61,842 nt of DNA from Clostridiales bacterium (GTDB lineage: Bacteria; Bacillota; Clostridia; Oscillospirales; Oscillospiraceae). The position numbers and the translations under genes are program-made. The stretch covers positions 1 to 61,842 of the forward strand of contig JAJBVG010000026.1 in NCBI GenBank assembly GCA_020859945.1. Reading direction: 5' to 3'. Shown piece by piece: positions 16,373-24,282 of the stretch; within the stretch, counting starts at the first letter, position 1; each line of letters opens with the position of its first letter. The notes below the pieces were generated by a model that worked only from the letters and a program-made list of their open reading frames with translations, made no database searches and was not told where the DNA came from.

Positions 16373-16919
16373 GATCCTCCCCGCGGAAATACTTCCCCAA
16401 CGGCTTCGCCAGCAGCGCGAACACCACCAGGGTAATAACAGTGTTCAGGCCCATATAGACGATGTTGTAGAGGAAGGAGTAGACCCAGGGGTTGCCCATG
16501 GGCAGGCCCAGGAACACGTCGGGCATATAGGACGCCCAAACGGTGGCGCCCACCACGTAATGCACCAGGAACCGGGCCAGACAGCCGATGATGGTGCCGA
16601 TGTAAATGCCGCCCCGCTTGCCCTTCATAATACCGGCCAGCCCCAGAGCGGTAAAGGCCACCAGGTAGTCCCCGATGATGGACTGCCAGCCCAGGGCGAA
16701 GCCGCCGTCAAAGACGAATTGCAGCACGCCAAAGACGAACCCGGCCAGCAGACCGGGGCCAAGGCCCCACCGGACGGCGAACAAAATCATGGGCACCATG
16801 GCCAGCACCACTGAGCCGCCCCAGGGCATCTCCCACAGCTTGATCATGCTGAGGATCTGAGCGGCGGCCACCATCAGCGCGCCCTCGCAGAGCATCCTCA
16901 CCCGCATATGTGAATTCAT
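16362..16919 (-). CDS. thiT: ECF-type thiamine transporter substrate-binding subunit
   Basis: A 185-residue membrane protein with six hydrophobic segments, matching ThiT: the PWGGSVVLAMVPM region, RWGLGPGLLAGFVFGVLQ and the C-terminal YNxVYMGLNTV. ThiT binds thiamine with high affinity and works with a shared EcfAA'T module, which is not in this window. AGGAGG lies 8 nt before the ATG. The upstream TPP riboswitch confirms the assignment and indicates repression by thiamine pyrophosphate. The last codon and stop lie inside a dispersed ATTAGC-type repeat. Confidence 0.95.
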   Translation of the reverse strand: MNSHMRVRMLCEGALMVAAAQILSMIKLWEMPWGGSVVLAMVPMILFAVRWGLGPGLLAGFVFGVLQFVFDGGFALGWQSIIGDYLVAFTALGLAGIMKGKRGGIYIGTIIGCLARFLVHYVVGATVWASYMPDVFLGLPMGNPWVYSFLYNIVYMGLNTVITLVVFALLAKPLGKYFRGEDLRN

Positions 16920-16940
16920 AACACGTACCTCCTAAAGACA

Positions 16941-16977
16941 AAAATTCCGCCGCGCTGTTCCAAACAACGCGGCGGAA
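16941..16977 (-). terminator. Riboswitch-controlled terminator before thiT
   Basis: The stem TTCCGCCGCG / CGCGGCGGAA is followed by a TTTTTG tract on the minus strand, directly upstream of the thiT ribosome site. It is the likely expression platform of the TPP riboswitch. Confidence 0.85.
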
Positions 16978-17006
16978 AGGCGGCGTAGCTACGCCCGAAA
17001 AACGAA

Positions 17007-17108
17007 TAAGCTCCCTCCGCCGGCATTGCCCGGATCAGGTTCAAGGTGACTGGAGGCTGCGCTTCGCCTCCATCTCAGCCGGGGATGACCCCCAGCGCCC
17101 CTGCGGCA
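17007..17108 (-). ncRNA. TPP (THI-box) riboswitch
   Basis: On the minus strand the conserved elements appear in order: GCAGGGGCGC, GGCTGAGATGG, ACCTTGAACCTGATC, GGGCAATGCCGGCGGAGGGA. A terminator hairpin lies 30 nt downstream, then thiT, so control is probably by premature termination when TPP is bound. Confidence 0.97.
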
Positions 17109-17145
17109 GGTTTCATTTTACACGCTGACACATGAATGTCAAGCC

Positions 17146-18102
17146 TTAATACACCACATTTTTCAGCGGCTCTCCTCTGTTCCACCGGCGGAGGTTCTCA
17201 CAGCAGATGTCGCAGATGGTGTTCTCGATAACGTCATGCCGCCCGAAGGAGCCGCCGGAGACGTGGGGGGTGATGAGGCAGTTTTCGGCGCGCCACAGGG
17301 GATGGTCCTTGGGCAGGGGTTCCGGATCGGTCACGTCCAGCGCGGCCCCCCGGAGCTGGCCCCGGTTCAAAATCTCCGCCAGGGCGTCGCAGTCCACGAA
17401 GTTGCCCCGGCCCACGTTGACCAGCACCGCCCCCGGTTTCAGCAGCTCCAGCCGCCGCCGGTTGAGATACCGGCGGGTCTCGCCGTTGTAGGGCAGGCAG
17501 CCCACCACCACGTCGGCTTTGGGCAGCCAGTCCTCCGCCTCTTCCAGGGTGCAGAGGGTGCGGAAATCAGGCCGGGGACGGGAGGTGTCCCGGCAGACCC
17601 CGACGGTGTAGGTGTCGAACCCCCGGAGCCGCCGGGCGGTCTCGCCGCCCAGGTTGCCCGCGCCGAAAATCAGCACCGTGGCCCCGTCCAGGGAACCAAT
17701 GGGACCCAAGTCGGCCCACTCCCGCCGCTGCTGCTGGCTCCAGTAGCCCGGCAGGTTCTGGTACAGGGCAAGCACCTGGCCCAGCACATACTGGGAGATA
17801 GCCACCCCGAACGCGCCGCTGGCGTTGGTCAGCCGCACCCCGCCGGGGAAGGGCGTCGGCCCCTGGGTGTAGGGGTCGTCCCCCGCTGAGGTCAGCTGCA
17901 CCCAGCGCAGAACCTTGCTCTCCCCCAGCAGGGCGGGGGCCGGTCCGCCGAGAACCACCTGCGCGGTAGAGAGGGCTTGGCGCACCTGGTCCGCAGGCGC
18001 GTCCTGGGGCAGAAGCACCAGCTCCCAGCCCTCGCCCGCGGCCTGGCGGATACGCTCCACATGATGAGGCCGGAAGGGAGCCATGATGAGCAGTTGGTTC
18101 AT
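17146..18102 (-). CDS. D-2-hydroxyacid dehydrogenase
   Basis: A 318-residue NAD(P)-dependent dehydrogenase of the D-isomer family. The Rossmann motif is FGAGNLG at about 143-149. The catalytic trio is visible as Arg in VNVGRG, Glu in DPEPLPKDHPLW and His in TPHVSGG. The substrate cannot be told from sequence. Divergent family members reduce short 2-keto acids. It starts with ATG after an AAAGGAG site, and is separated from the upstream beta-helix gene by a strong hairpin. Confidence 0.88.
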   Translation of the reverse strand: MNQLLIMAPFRPHHVERIRQAAGEGWELVLLPQDAPADQVRQALSTAQVVLGGPAPALLGESKVLRWVQLTSAGDDPYTQGPTPFPGGVRLTNASGAFGVAISQYVLGQVLALYQNLPGYWSQQQRREWADLGPIGSLDGATVLIFGAGNLGGETARRLRGFDTYTVGVCRDTSRPRPDFRTLCTLEEAEDWLPKADVVVGCLPYNGETRRYLNRRRLELLKPGAVLVNVGRGNFVDCDALAEILNRGQLRGAALDVTDPEPLPKDHPLWRAENCLITPHVSGGSFGRHDVIENTICDICCENLRRWNRGEPLKNVVY

Positions 18103-18121
18103 AAAAATACGTCTCCTTTAT

Positions 18122-18158
18122 CGCCTGTGTGCGGTTTTGCGCTGCCGCACACAGGCGG
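18122..18158 (-). terminator. Hairpin between two minus-strand genes
   Basis: A 13-bp stem CGCCTGTGTGCGG / CCGCACACAGGCG with no clear T-run. It may be a terminator or a processing site. Confidence 0.45.
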
Positions 18159-18163
18159 AGTTG

Positions 18164-20641
18164 TCAGACGGTGGCGGATTTCGTTGCGCTGTAAGCGCCG
18201 TACAGGGTCACGCTGTTGCAGGTGGTGTAGGCGCGCACCCGCACATAGTATTTCTTCCCCTTGGTCAGGCCGGTGATGGTCTTAGAGACGGTGGAGGCAG
18301 AGGTGACCTTCACGGTCTTGGAGCTGGAAAAGCTGCTGGAGGTGGAGTACTCGATCTGGTAGCCGGTAACGCCGCTGATCTTCTTCCAGGAGACCTTCAG
18401 CTTCTTGCTGGCGGCCTTCTTCGCGGTGACGGAGGGCGTGGAGGGGACGACTGCGTTGTAGCTCTTGGTCCCCTTGATGACGTATTTGCTACTGGTGCAG
18501 GACTTAATGGTGTTCTTTTTGATGGTGCCCTTCACGCCTTTGGCGGAGTAGAACGGGGCCTTGCCCTTGGAGAGGGTGTTGCTGTAAACGCTGACCTTGC
18601 CCTTGTCCACCTTGATGCAGTAGTCAGAGGTCTTGCCGGTCAGGGTGTTGCTGGCGACAGTCACCGTATAGGAGGTGCTGTTGTTGAGCCGCAGGGGGCA
18701 CTTGTAACCGGAGACGGTGTTGCTCTTCACGGTGCTGCTGCCGGTGATGGAGTAGAGATAGATGCCGTAGTTGGCGGTGGAGGTGATGGTATTGGAGGTG
18801 ATGTTGGTGGCCTTGGAGGACTTCACATAGAGGCCGCCGCCCTTGCTGCCGGAGATCTTGTTACTGGAGAGCGTGGTGACGGCGCTGCCGGAGGCCAGGT
18901 AGATGCCGTAGTTCCCGTTGCTGGACAGGGTGTTGGACTTGAGGTTGGTGACCTTGCTGGCGTTGCAGTAAATGCCGTAGCTGCCGCAACTGGAGACCTT
19001 GTTGCTGGTGATGCTGCTGGCAGCGCTGCTGACCAGCTTGATGCCGAAATCGGAGAAGGACTTGACGGTGTTGCTGGTGATGCTGTTTCCGGAGCCGCCG
19101 TACTGGGCGTAAATGCCGCAGTAATCCAGGTCGGAGGCCTTGCTGCTGGCGGAGTAGGTGACGGTGTTGCTCTTGACGGTGCAACTGGCGGTCTGGTCCA
19201 TGCGGATGCCGTAGCCGCTGGTTTTGATGGTGTTGCCGCTGACGGTCACGCCGGAGATGCCGTAGGTCCCAGCGGGTACGGTGGAGCCGAGACTGCTCTT
19301 GGTGGCGGAGGAGAGCTTCTCCCCATAGAGGTAGATGCCCACGGGCTTGCTGTTGCGGTCCGCGTCCACCACGGTGGCGGTGATGGTGTTGTCGGTGATG
19401 GTGGAATTGGCGTTGGAGACCACGGTGCCGGAGTAGGCTTCGCCGTTCACAGTGGTCAGCACCTGCTTGGCGCTGTTGCTGAACATGGCGAAGTAGATGC
19501 CGTAGCCGCAGTTGGTGATGGTGTTGTCGTGGATGGAGCAGTCCACAAAGGCCACCAGATGGATGGCCGCGTCGCCCAGGTTGGAGAAGGTGTTGTTGGC
19601 AATCTCCAGCCCGGTGTTATAGCTGCCCAGAATCTGGTTGTGGATGCCCACGCCCCGGGGACAGTTGGTAAAGGTGTTGTTGGTGATGGTCACGTTCTGC
19701 ATGGTGGTGCCGTCCAGGATGTAGCCGGACACGGTGCTGGTGGAGCCGAGCACATCCATGTTCAGGGCTTCACAGGCGTTGGTGCTGTCGATGAACACCT
19801 GATCCCGGAAGGTGCAGTTGGTGACGGTGAAGTTTTTGATACCGGCGACCTCCAGAGAGTGGTGTCCGCCGCAGTCCTGGAAGGTGACGCCGTCGAAGGT
19901 GATGTTATTGCCGTGGGCCATCTGCACCAGGCCGCTGCTGGAGTCGGGGTTGCCCTTGAGGGTGCCGCCCAAAATGGTGATGTTCACGTTGTCCACATAG
20001 CCGCCCTGACCGTCATCGCCCCGGGTGCCGCAGACCAGCATCAGGCCGCTGTCGCCGCTGTAGGTCAGGGTCACGCCGGTCAGGTCCAAGGTGGTGTTGC
20101 TGTAGACCTCCATCTTGGCGGAGAGGGCGTAGCTGCCCGCCGGGACCTTGACGGTGTACTGGGCGCTGGCCGTAGCCAGGTCCCTGGCCTTTTGCAGCGC
20201 CGCCTTCACGTTGGCGCGGATGTCCTCCCCCGTATCCACGGCGGTGACGGTGATGAGCCGGTTGGTCGTGTCCAGGGTGTAGGAGGAGGTGGCCTGGGCA
20301 GCGACCGTCGCGTCGGCTTCCTCGTCAGCGTCAGATTGGGCCTGGACGGTGACGGTTTCCTCGTTGGCCTCCTCGTCGGCGGAGACTTCTTCCTCGGTTT
20401 CCTCATCGGTGGAGGCTTCCTCGTCGGCGGAGCCGTCCTCCGTGGCTTCCGTCTCGTCGGCGGGGGCTTCTTCCTCGGTTCCCTCGTCGACGGAGGCTTC
20501 CTCGGCGGCGTTGTCCTCCGCGTCGGTGAGGTCCACAACGATGCCCTCGGCGTCCGCCGTCAGGTCTGCCGCCAGCGCGGGAGAGACGGCCAGAGAGAAC
20601 GCCATTGCCAGGGCAAGCAGCAGCGCGGTGAGTTTTTTCAT
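18164..20641 (-). CDS. Exported parallel beta-helix surface protein with Fn3-like end
   Basis: An 825-residue protein. A signal peptide spans about 1-24 (LLLALAMAFSLAVSPALA). An acidic Glu/Ala/Asp/Thr linker runs to about 110. A large right-handed parallel beta-helix (about 160-700) has dozens of NxIT/NTxT and SNTITS-type turns. A fibronectin type III-like domain closes it (KKLKVSWKKISGVTGYQIEYS...YYVRVRAY). Such beta-helices often bind or cleave polysaccharide, but no catalytic residues can be assigned. The start MKKLTA was preferred to ATGs 3 and 8 codons upstream because AAAGG lies 9 nt ahead of it. It is downstream of a GNAT gene. Confidence 0.85.
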   Translation of the reverse strand: MKKLTALLLALAMAFSLAVSPALAADLTADAEGIVVDLTDAEDNAAEEASVDEGTEEEAPADETEATEDGSADEEASTDEETEEEVSADEEANEETVTVQAQSDADEEADATVAAQATSSYTLDTTNRLITVTAVDTGEDIRANVKAALQKARDLATASAQYTVKVPAGSYALSAKMEVYSNTTLDLTGVTLTYSGDSGLMLVCGTRGDDGQGGYVDNVNITILGGTLKGNPDSSSGLVQMAHGNNITFDGVTFQDCGGHHSLEVAGIKNFTVTNCTFRDQVFIDSTNACEALNMDVLGSTSTVSGYILDGTTMQNVTITNNTFTNCPRGVGIHNQILGSYNTGLEIANNTFSNLGDAAIHLVAFVDCSIHDNTITNCGYGIYFAMFSNSAKQVLTTVNGEAYSGTVVSNANSTITDNTITATVVDADRNSKPVGIYLYGEKLSSATKSSLGSTVPAGTYGISGVTVSGNTIKTSGYGIRMDQTASCTVKSNTVTYSASSKASDLDYCGIYAQYGGSGNSITSNTVKSFSDFGIKLVSSAASSITSNKVSSCGSYGIYCNASKVTNLKSNTLSSNGNYGIYLASGSAVTTLSSNKISGSKGGGLYVKSSKATNITSNTITSTANYGIYLYSITGSSTVKSNTVSGYKCPLRLNNSTSYTVTVASNTLTGKTSDYCIKVDKGKVSVYSNTLSKGKAPFYSAKGVKGTIKKNTIKSCTSSKYVIKGTKSYNAVVPSTPSVTAKKAASKKLKVSWKKISGVTGYQIEYSTSSSFSSSKTVKVTSASTVSKTITGLTKGKKYYVRVRAYTTCNSVTLYGAYSATKSATV

Positions 20642-20676
20642 GTTTTTCATCCTTTCTTGTTTCAAATGGGGTTATT

Positions 20677-21087
20677 TTATCGCTTGTCCGCGAAGTTACA
20701 GATTTGCAGGGCCACGCCGTCGGGCATGATCTGGAACCCGTGCCGCTGGTAGAAGGCGGCGTTTTTGCTTTCCTCCGGCATCCCTTCGAGGTAGAGATAA
20801 TTTTTGTACTTTTCCTTCATCATTTCCACCATGGTCCCGGCGATGCCCTGGCCGTGGTAGGCGGGGTCCACCAGAACATAGTGGAGGTAGGCCACCAGTT
20901 CGCTGTCGTCCAGCGCCCGGGCCAGCCCCACCAGCCGGTCCCCGTCCCAGGCGGTGATGACGGTGGAGGAGTGGGTCAGCGCCTTGTGGAGCCGGGTGGG
21001 GTACTCCCCGGAGACCCAGCCCACGGAGCGGAACAGGGTCTGTACCTGCTCCACGGTGAAGGTTTTTTCCTCGGTGTAGGTGATCAT
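20677..21087 (-). CDS. GNAT family N-acetyltransferase
   Basis: A 136-residue GNAT protein. The acetyl-CoA site is seen as VLVDPAYHGQGIAGTMVEMM (motif A, Q/R-x-x-G-x-G/A), followed by FYQRHGFQ. Substrate unknown. The gene ends 35 nt before the start of the beta-helix protein on the same strand, so the two may be co-transcribed. Confidence 0.85.
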   Translation of the reverse strand: MITYTEEKTFTVEQVQTLFRSVGWVSGEYPTRLHKALTHSSTVITAWDGDRLVGLARALDDSELVAYLHYVLVDPAYHGQGIAGTMVEMMKEKYKNYLYLEGMPEESKNAAFYQRHGFQIMPDGVALQICNFADKR

Positions 21088-21179
21088 AGTGGGTGGTTCC
21101 TTTTCTCTGGTTTGTTCTGTTACTTTTGGCGCGAAACCAATTCAATCGCCAGAAACCAATGTGCAACAACGGTTTTCTC

Positions 21180-21204
21180 CCATCATTGCACATTGCCAAT
21201 TAAT
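21180..21204. repeat. ATTGCACATTGC-type repeat after gltX
   Basis: Lies immediately after the gltX stop codon (TAATTGGCAATGTGCAATG on the minus strand). Confidence 0.65.
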
Positions 21205-22866
21205 TTACAGGTACTTTTCGATTCTGGCCCGCACGCAGTCCTCGCCCAGCACGTTGCTGACCTCCCAGATGTCGGGGGCGTTGGCCCGGCCGGTCAGGGC
21301 GATGCGGAGCATATTGGTGGTGTGGACGATGCTGCCCTTGTAGTCCTCGGGGTGCTTTTTGTAGTCCTTGGGACGGATGGCGAAGCCCATGTCGCCGGTG
21401 ATGGCTTTGACGTTGGCGAACCAGGCGCTCTGGTCGGTGGAGAAGTCGTTGCTCTCCAGATAGCGGCGGAAGAACTCCTTCCGGGTGGCCTCGTCCACCT
21501 GTTCGGGGAACTCGTCCTCCCTCTGGAAGGTCTCGTCGTAGTAGAAGGACATGAACTGGCACGCCTGCTTCCAGCTGACCAAATCCTTCCGGGGCTTTTT
21601 GCCCCCCTTGCCCACGTTCAGGGCCTTGAGGGTCTTGTCCTTGTAGGCGGTCAGCAGGGCGTAGAAATCGGAGTCGTACTCCCTGCACCAGGCGACCCAT
21701 TTCTCGTAGACCTCTTCGGCGCTCATCCGGCAGATGACCTCCTTGGAGATGTTGTCCAGCTTCTCCAGGTCCACCAGCGCGCCGGAGTTGCTCATCTTCT
21801 CCAGGGTGTAGGGGAAGTCCAGATAGGACGCCTCCGGGTTGGCAATGCGCCACTCCTCATAGTTGGAGTTGAGCAGCGTCAGCAGGAACTCCCACACTGC
21901 GTCTTGGCAGATGCCCTCCTGCTGGTAGTAGGCCAGGGCCAGCTCCGGGTCCTTCCGCTTGGAGAGCTTGCGCTTAACTTGCTTTTCGCCGCCGTTTTCG
22001 TCGGGGACGGCGTCCAGCTTCATCAGGGTGGCGGTGTGGCAGTAGATGGGCGTCTCCCAGCCCATGGCCTCGAACAGGGCCACGTGCATGGGCAGCGAGG
22101 CCAGCCATTCCTCCCCCCGGATGACGTAGGTGGACTGCATCAGGTGGTCGTCGATACAGTGGGCAAAGTGGTAGGTGGGGATGCCGTCGGATTTCAACAG
22201 CACGAAGTCCATGTTGTTGGAGGGCATTTTCAGCGCGCCGCGGATGGCGTCGTTGACCAAAATCGTCCCCTGTTCCTCCGGGGCGCGGAACCGCAGCACC
22301 CAGGGCTTTCCCGCCTCCAGGTTGGCCTGCACCTCCTCCAGGGACAGGTTCCGGCAGGTGGCGTAGGGGCCGTAGTAGCCGGTCAGCTCCTTGTTGGCCT
22401 GCTGCCGCTCGCGGGTGGCGTCCAGCTGTTCCGCCGTGCAGAAGCAGGGGTAAGCCATGCCCTGCTCCACCAGCCACTTGGCAAAGACGTGGTAGATGTC
22501 CGCCCGCTGGCGCTGGCGGTAGGGGCCGTAATCCCCCTTGTCCCCGTCGATGGTGGCCCCTTCGTCGAAGTACACGCCGAAGTAGGCCATGGAGCGGAGG
22601 ATGGTCTCCACCGCGCCGGGGACCTCCCGCTTCTGGTCGGTGTCCTCAATGCGGAGGTAGAACACGCCGCCGCTCTGGTGGGCCAGCCGCTCGGCGATGA
22701 TGGCGTTATAAAGGTTGCCCAGGTGGATGAATCCCGTGGGGCTGGGGCCGATGCGGGTGACTTTGGCCCCTTCCGGCAGGTCGCGTTTGGGGAAGCGGGC
22801 CTCCACGTCCTCCCGGCTTTCGGTCACGTCGGGGAAGAGCAGAGCGGCCAGTTGTTGATGGTTCAT
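21205..22866 (-). CDS. gltX: Glutamate--tRNA ligase
   Basis: A 553-residue class I aminoacyl-tRNA synthetase that charges tRNA with glutamate. The HIGH-type motif is GPSPTGFIHLGN, the KMSKS-type motif is KRKLSKRKDP, and FYLRIEDTD is present. It is longer than the usual 480-500 residues because of an N-terminal extension and insertions, a form common in Clostridia. A glutamine tRNA lies nearby (16071). In organisms without GlnRS this enzyme often also charges tRNA-Gln, but that cannot be read here. Confidence 0.95.
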   Translation of the reverse strand: MNHQQLAALLFPDVTESREDVEARFPKRDLPEGAKVTRIGPSPTGFIHLGNLYNAIIAERLAHQSGGVFYLRIEDTDQKREVPGAVETILRSMAYFGVYFDEGATIDGDKGDYGPYRQRQRADIYHVFAKWLVEQGMAYPCFCTAEQLDATRERQQANKELTGYYGPYATCRNLSLEEVQANLEAGKPWVLRFRAPEEQGTILVNDAIRGALKMPSNNMDFVLLKSDGIPTYHFAHCIDDHLMQSTYVIRGEEWLASLPMHVALFEAMGWETPIYCHTATLMKLDAVPDENGGEKQVKRKLSKRKDPELALAYYQQEGICQDAVWEFLLTLLNSNYEEWRIANPEASYLDFPYTLEKMSNSGALVDLEKLDNISKEVICRMSAEEVYEKWVAWCREYDSDFYALLTAYKDKTLKALNVGKGGKKPRKDLVSWKQACQFMSFYYDETFQREDEFPEQVDEATRKEFFRRYLESNDFSTDQSAWFANVKAITGDMGFAIRPKDYKKHPEDYKGSIVHTTNMLRIALTGRANAPDIWEVSNVLGEDCVRARIEKYL

Positions 22867-22901
22867 AGAAGTGTTACCTCCTGCGAGTTTGGTGTGTGGG
22901 A

Positions 22902-22934
22902 GTAGCTGTTAGCTTTTGGCTGTTAGCTGTTAGT
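22902..22934. repeat. TTAGCTG 7-nt repeat array
   Basis: TAGCTGTTAGCTTTTGGCTGTTAGC units upstream of gltX. A solitary array without a full partner end. Confidence 0.7.
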
Positions 22935-22956
22935 CAGGCGCTACTGGATTTGCCTC

Positions 22957-22983
22957 ATTGCACATTGCACATTACTCATTCTG
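22957..22983. repeat. ATTGCACATTGC-type repeat
   Basis: CATTGCACATTGCACATTAC, downstream of the nitroreductase gene on the minus strand. Confidence 0.65.
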
Positions 22984-23013
22984 CGGGTTGATTCAAAAAG
23001 AAACATGGGCTTG

Positions 23014-23538
23014 TCAAATGGTAATCATTTTCACCCGTTCCCCCTGCGGCTCCCGCTCAACCAGCGGCTCCGCCGGGACGCCCACCGCCAGGGCGGAGAC
23101 CATGCGGAACTCCGGCGGGATGCGCAGCAGAGCAGATGCCTGGGCGCTGTTTTTCAGTTCGTTGCAGATGCCGAACAGGTAGACGCTGCCCAACCCCAGG
23201 TCGGTGGCGGCCAGGCTCATCTGGTCCACCATGCAGGCGGCGTTGGCACCCAGCAGGGCCTCCGGGTCCTCCCGGCTGCCCAGCACGAAGATGACGGTGG
23301 GCGCGCCGTAGGTGGGCTGGGCGCCCACGTTGCCGATGGCGGCGGCAAAGTCCGCGTTCAGCGCGGCCAGAACGTCCGGGTCCTGGACCACGCGCAGCTG
23401 GAGGCGTTCATAGCGGCCCATGGCCGCGGGCGCGAGATAGGCGGCGTCCAGCAGGGCGCTGAGCTGTTGGTCGGTGATCTGCTGGGGCTGGTAGCTCCGG
23501 GTAGAGCGGCGCATCCGCATTGCTTTTGTCAGTTCCAT
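23014..23538 (-). CDS. Nitroreductase family protein
   Basis: A 174-residue FMN-dependent nitroreductase-fold protein. The N-terminal MRRSTRSYQ and LLDAAYLAPAAMG supply phosphate and flavin contacts. The C-terminal LGLGSVYLFG is typical. Substrate unknown. Start ATG with an AAAGGAG site. Monocistronic, divergent from the MarR/ABC operon. Confidence 0.88.
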   Translation of the reverse strand: MELTKAMRMRRSTRSYQPQQITDQQLSALLDAAYLAPAAMGRYERLQLRVVQDPDVLAALNADFAAAIGNVGAQPTYGAPTVIFVLGSREDPEALLGANAACMVDQMSLAATDLGLGSVYLFGICNELKNSAQASALLRIPPEFRMVSALAVGVPAEPLVEREPQGERVKMITI

Positions 23539-23740
23539 ACAAGGCTCCTTTCATACCGGGAAAGTTTGGGGTTGCTTTGGTATTATGATACTTTGTTTTT
23601 GGGGGGGTGTCAAGAAAAAAGCTGTTGGCTTGGCAAATGCGGGCTTTGAAAGTTGTTCTTTTGTGTCTGGCTTTGGGGTTTCACGCTGTCATTACTGACA
23701 ACACTGATATAGAGAGACAACCTAGCAGTCAGCAGTCCCT

Positions 23741-23773
23741 GGCTAACAGCTAAGAGCTAAAAGCTAAAAGCTC
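23741..23773. repeat. CTAACAG/CTAAAAG 7-nt repeat array
   Basis: GCTAACAGCTAAGAGCTAAAAGC units directly upstream of the marR promoter. The remaining 23539-23740 holds no gene or clear signal. Confidence 0.75.
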
Positions 23774-23777
23774 CTAC

Positions 23778-23805
23778 TTGACAATTCGGCTTCCGTTGCT
23801 ATAAT
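23778..23805 (+). promoter_or_regulatory. Promoter of the marR-ABC operon
   Basis: TTGACA, 16 nt, TATAAT. Confidence 0.8.
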
Positions 23806-23806
23806 G

Positions 23807-23818
23807 TTAGGCACCTAA
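23807..23818. promoter_or_regulatory. Likely MarR operator
   Basis: The palindrome TTAGGCACCTAA begins just after the -10 box. TTAG...CTAA dyads at this place are typical of MarR regulators that repress their own ABC exporter operon. Confidence 0.65.
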
Positions 23819-23838
23819 ATGATTGAGAGGCGAAGGAA

Positions 23839-24282
23839 TTGAGAAATCTGTGTGACGGCTCCCCCCGCCGGGAGCCGAAAACCCCGGAGGAGCGGCTGGA
23901 CCGGGCGCTGCACCGGTGCGGGCACTACCTCTACCACAACTCCGCCGGTCCCCGGCAGGCCACGGTGCTGCGGCTGTTGCAGGAAAACGGCCCCATGAGC
24001 CAGCGGGAGGTGCAGGAGGCGCTGCACATCCAGCCCGGCTCCGTCAGCGAGCTGCTGTCCAAGCTGGAGAGCAAGGGCTTTCTGCTGCGGCAGCGGGACG
24101 GAGAGGACAAGCGCAAGGTGAACATCGTCCTGACCCAACGGGGCCAGGAGTTGGAGCTGCGGCCCGTGGAAGAGACCCTCTCCCGGCGGTATGCCGCCCT
24201 GAGCCGGGCAGAACAGGAAACGCTGGCGGGCTGCCTGGAGCGGCTGCTGGAGAGCTGGGAGAAAGGAGGGCGCGGCAAATGA
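23839..24282 (+). CDS. MarR family transcriptional regulator
   Basis: A 147-residue winged-helix regulator: MSQREVQEALHIQPGSVSELLSKLESKGFLLRQRDGEDKRKVNIVLTQ is reduced here to its key features, a recognition helix near GSVSELLSKLE and a wing near GEDKRKV. The start is TTG, with GAGAGG 8 nt upstream. Its stop overlaps the ABC gene start (ATGA). It probably represses this operon through the adjacent palindrome and responds to a compound the exporter removes. Confidence 0.9.
   Translation: MRNLCDGSPRREPKTPEERLDRALHRCGHYLYHNSAGPRQATVLRLLQENGPMSQREVQEALHIQPGSVSELLSKLESKGFLLRQRDGEDKRKVNIVLTQRGQELELRPVEETLSRRYAALSRAEQETLAGCLERLLESWEKGGRGK

Noticed and set aside
18083-20752. Long plus-strand frame opposite the beta-helix gene
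   Set aside because: Shadow of a repetitive minus-strand gene. It contains only Gly/Val/Ala/Asp-rich repeats.
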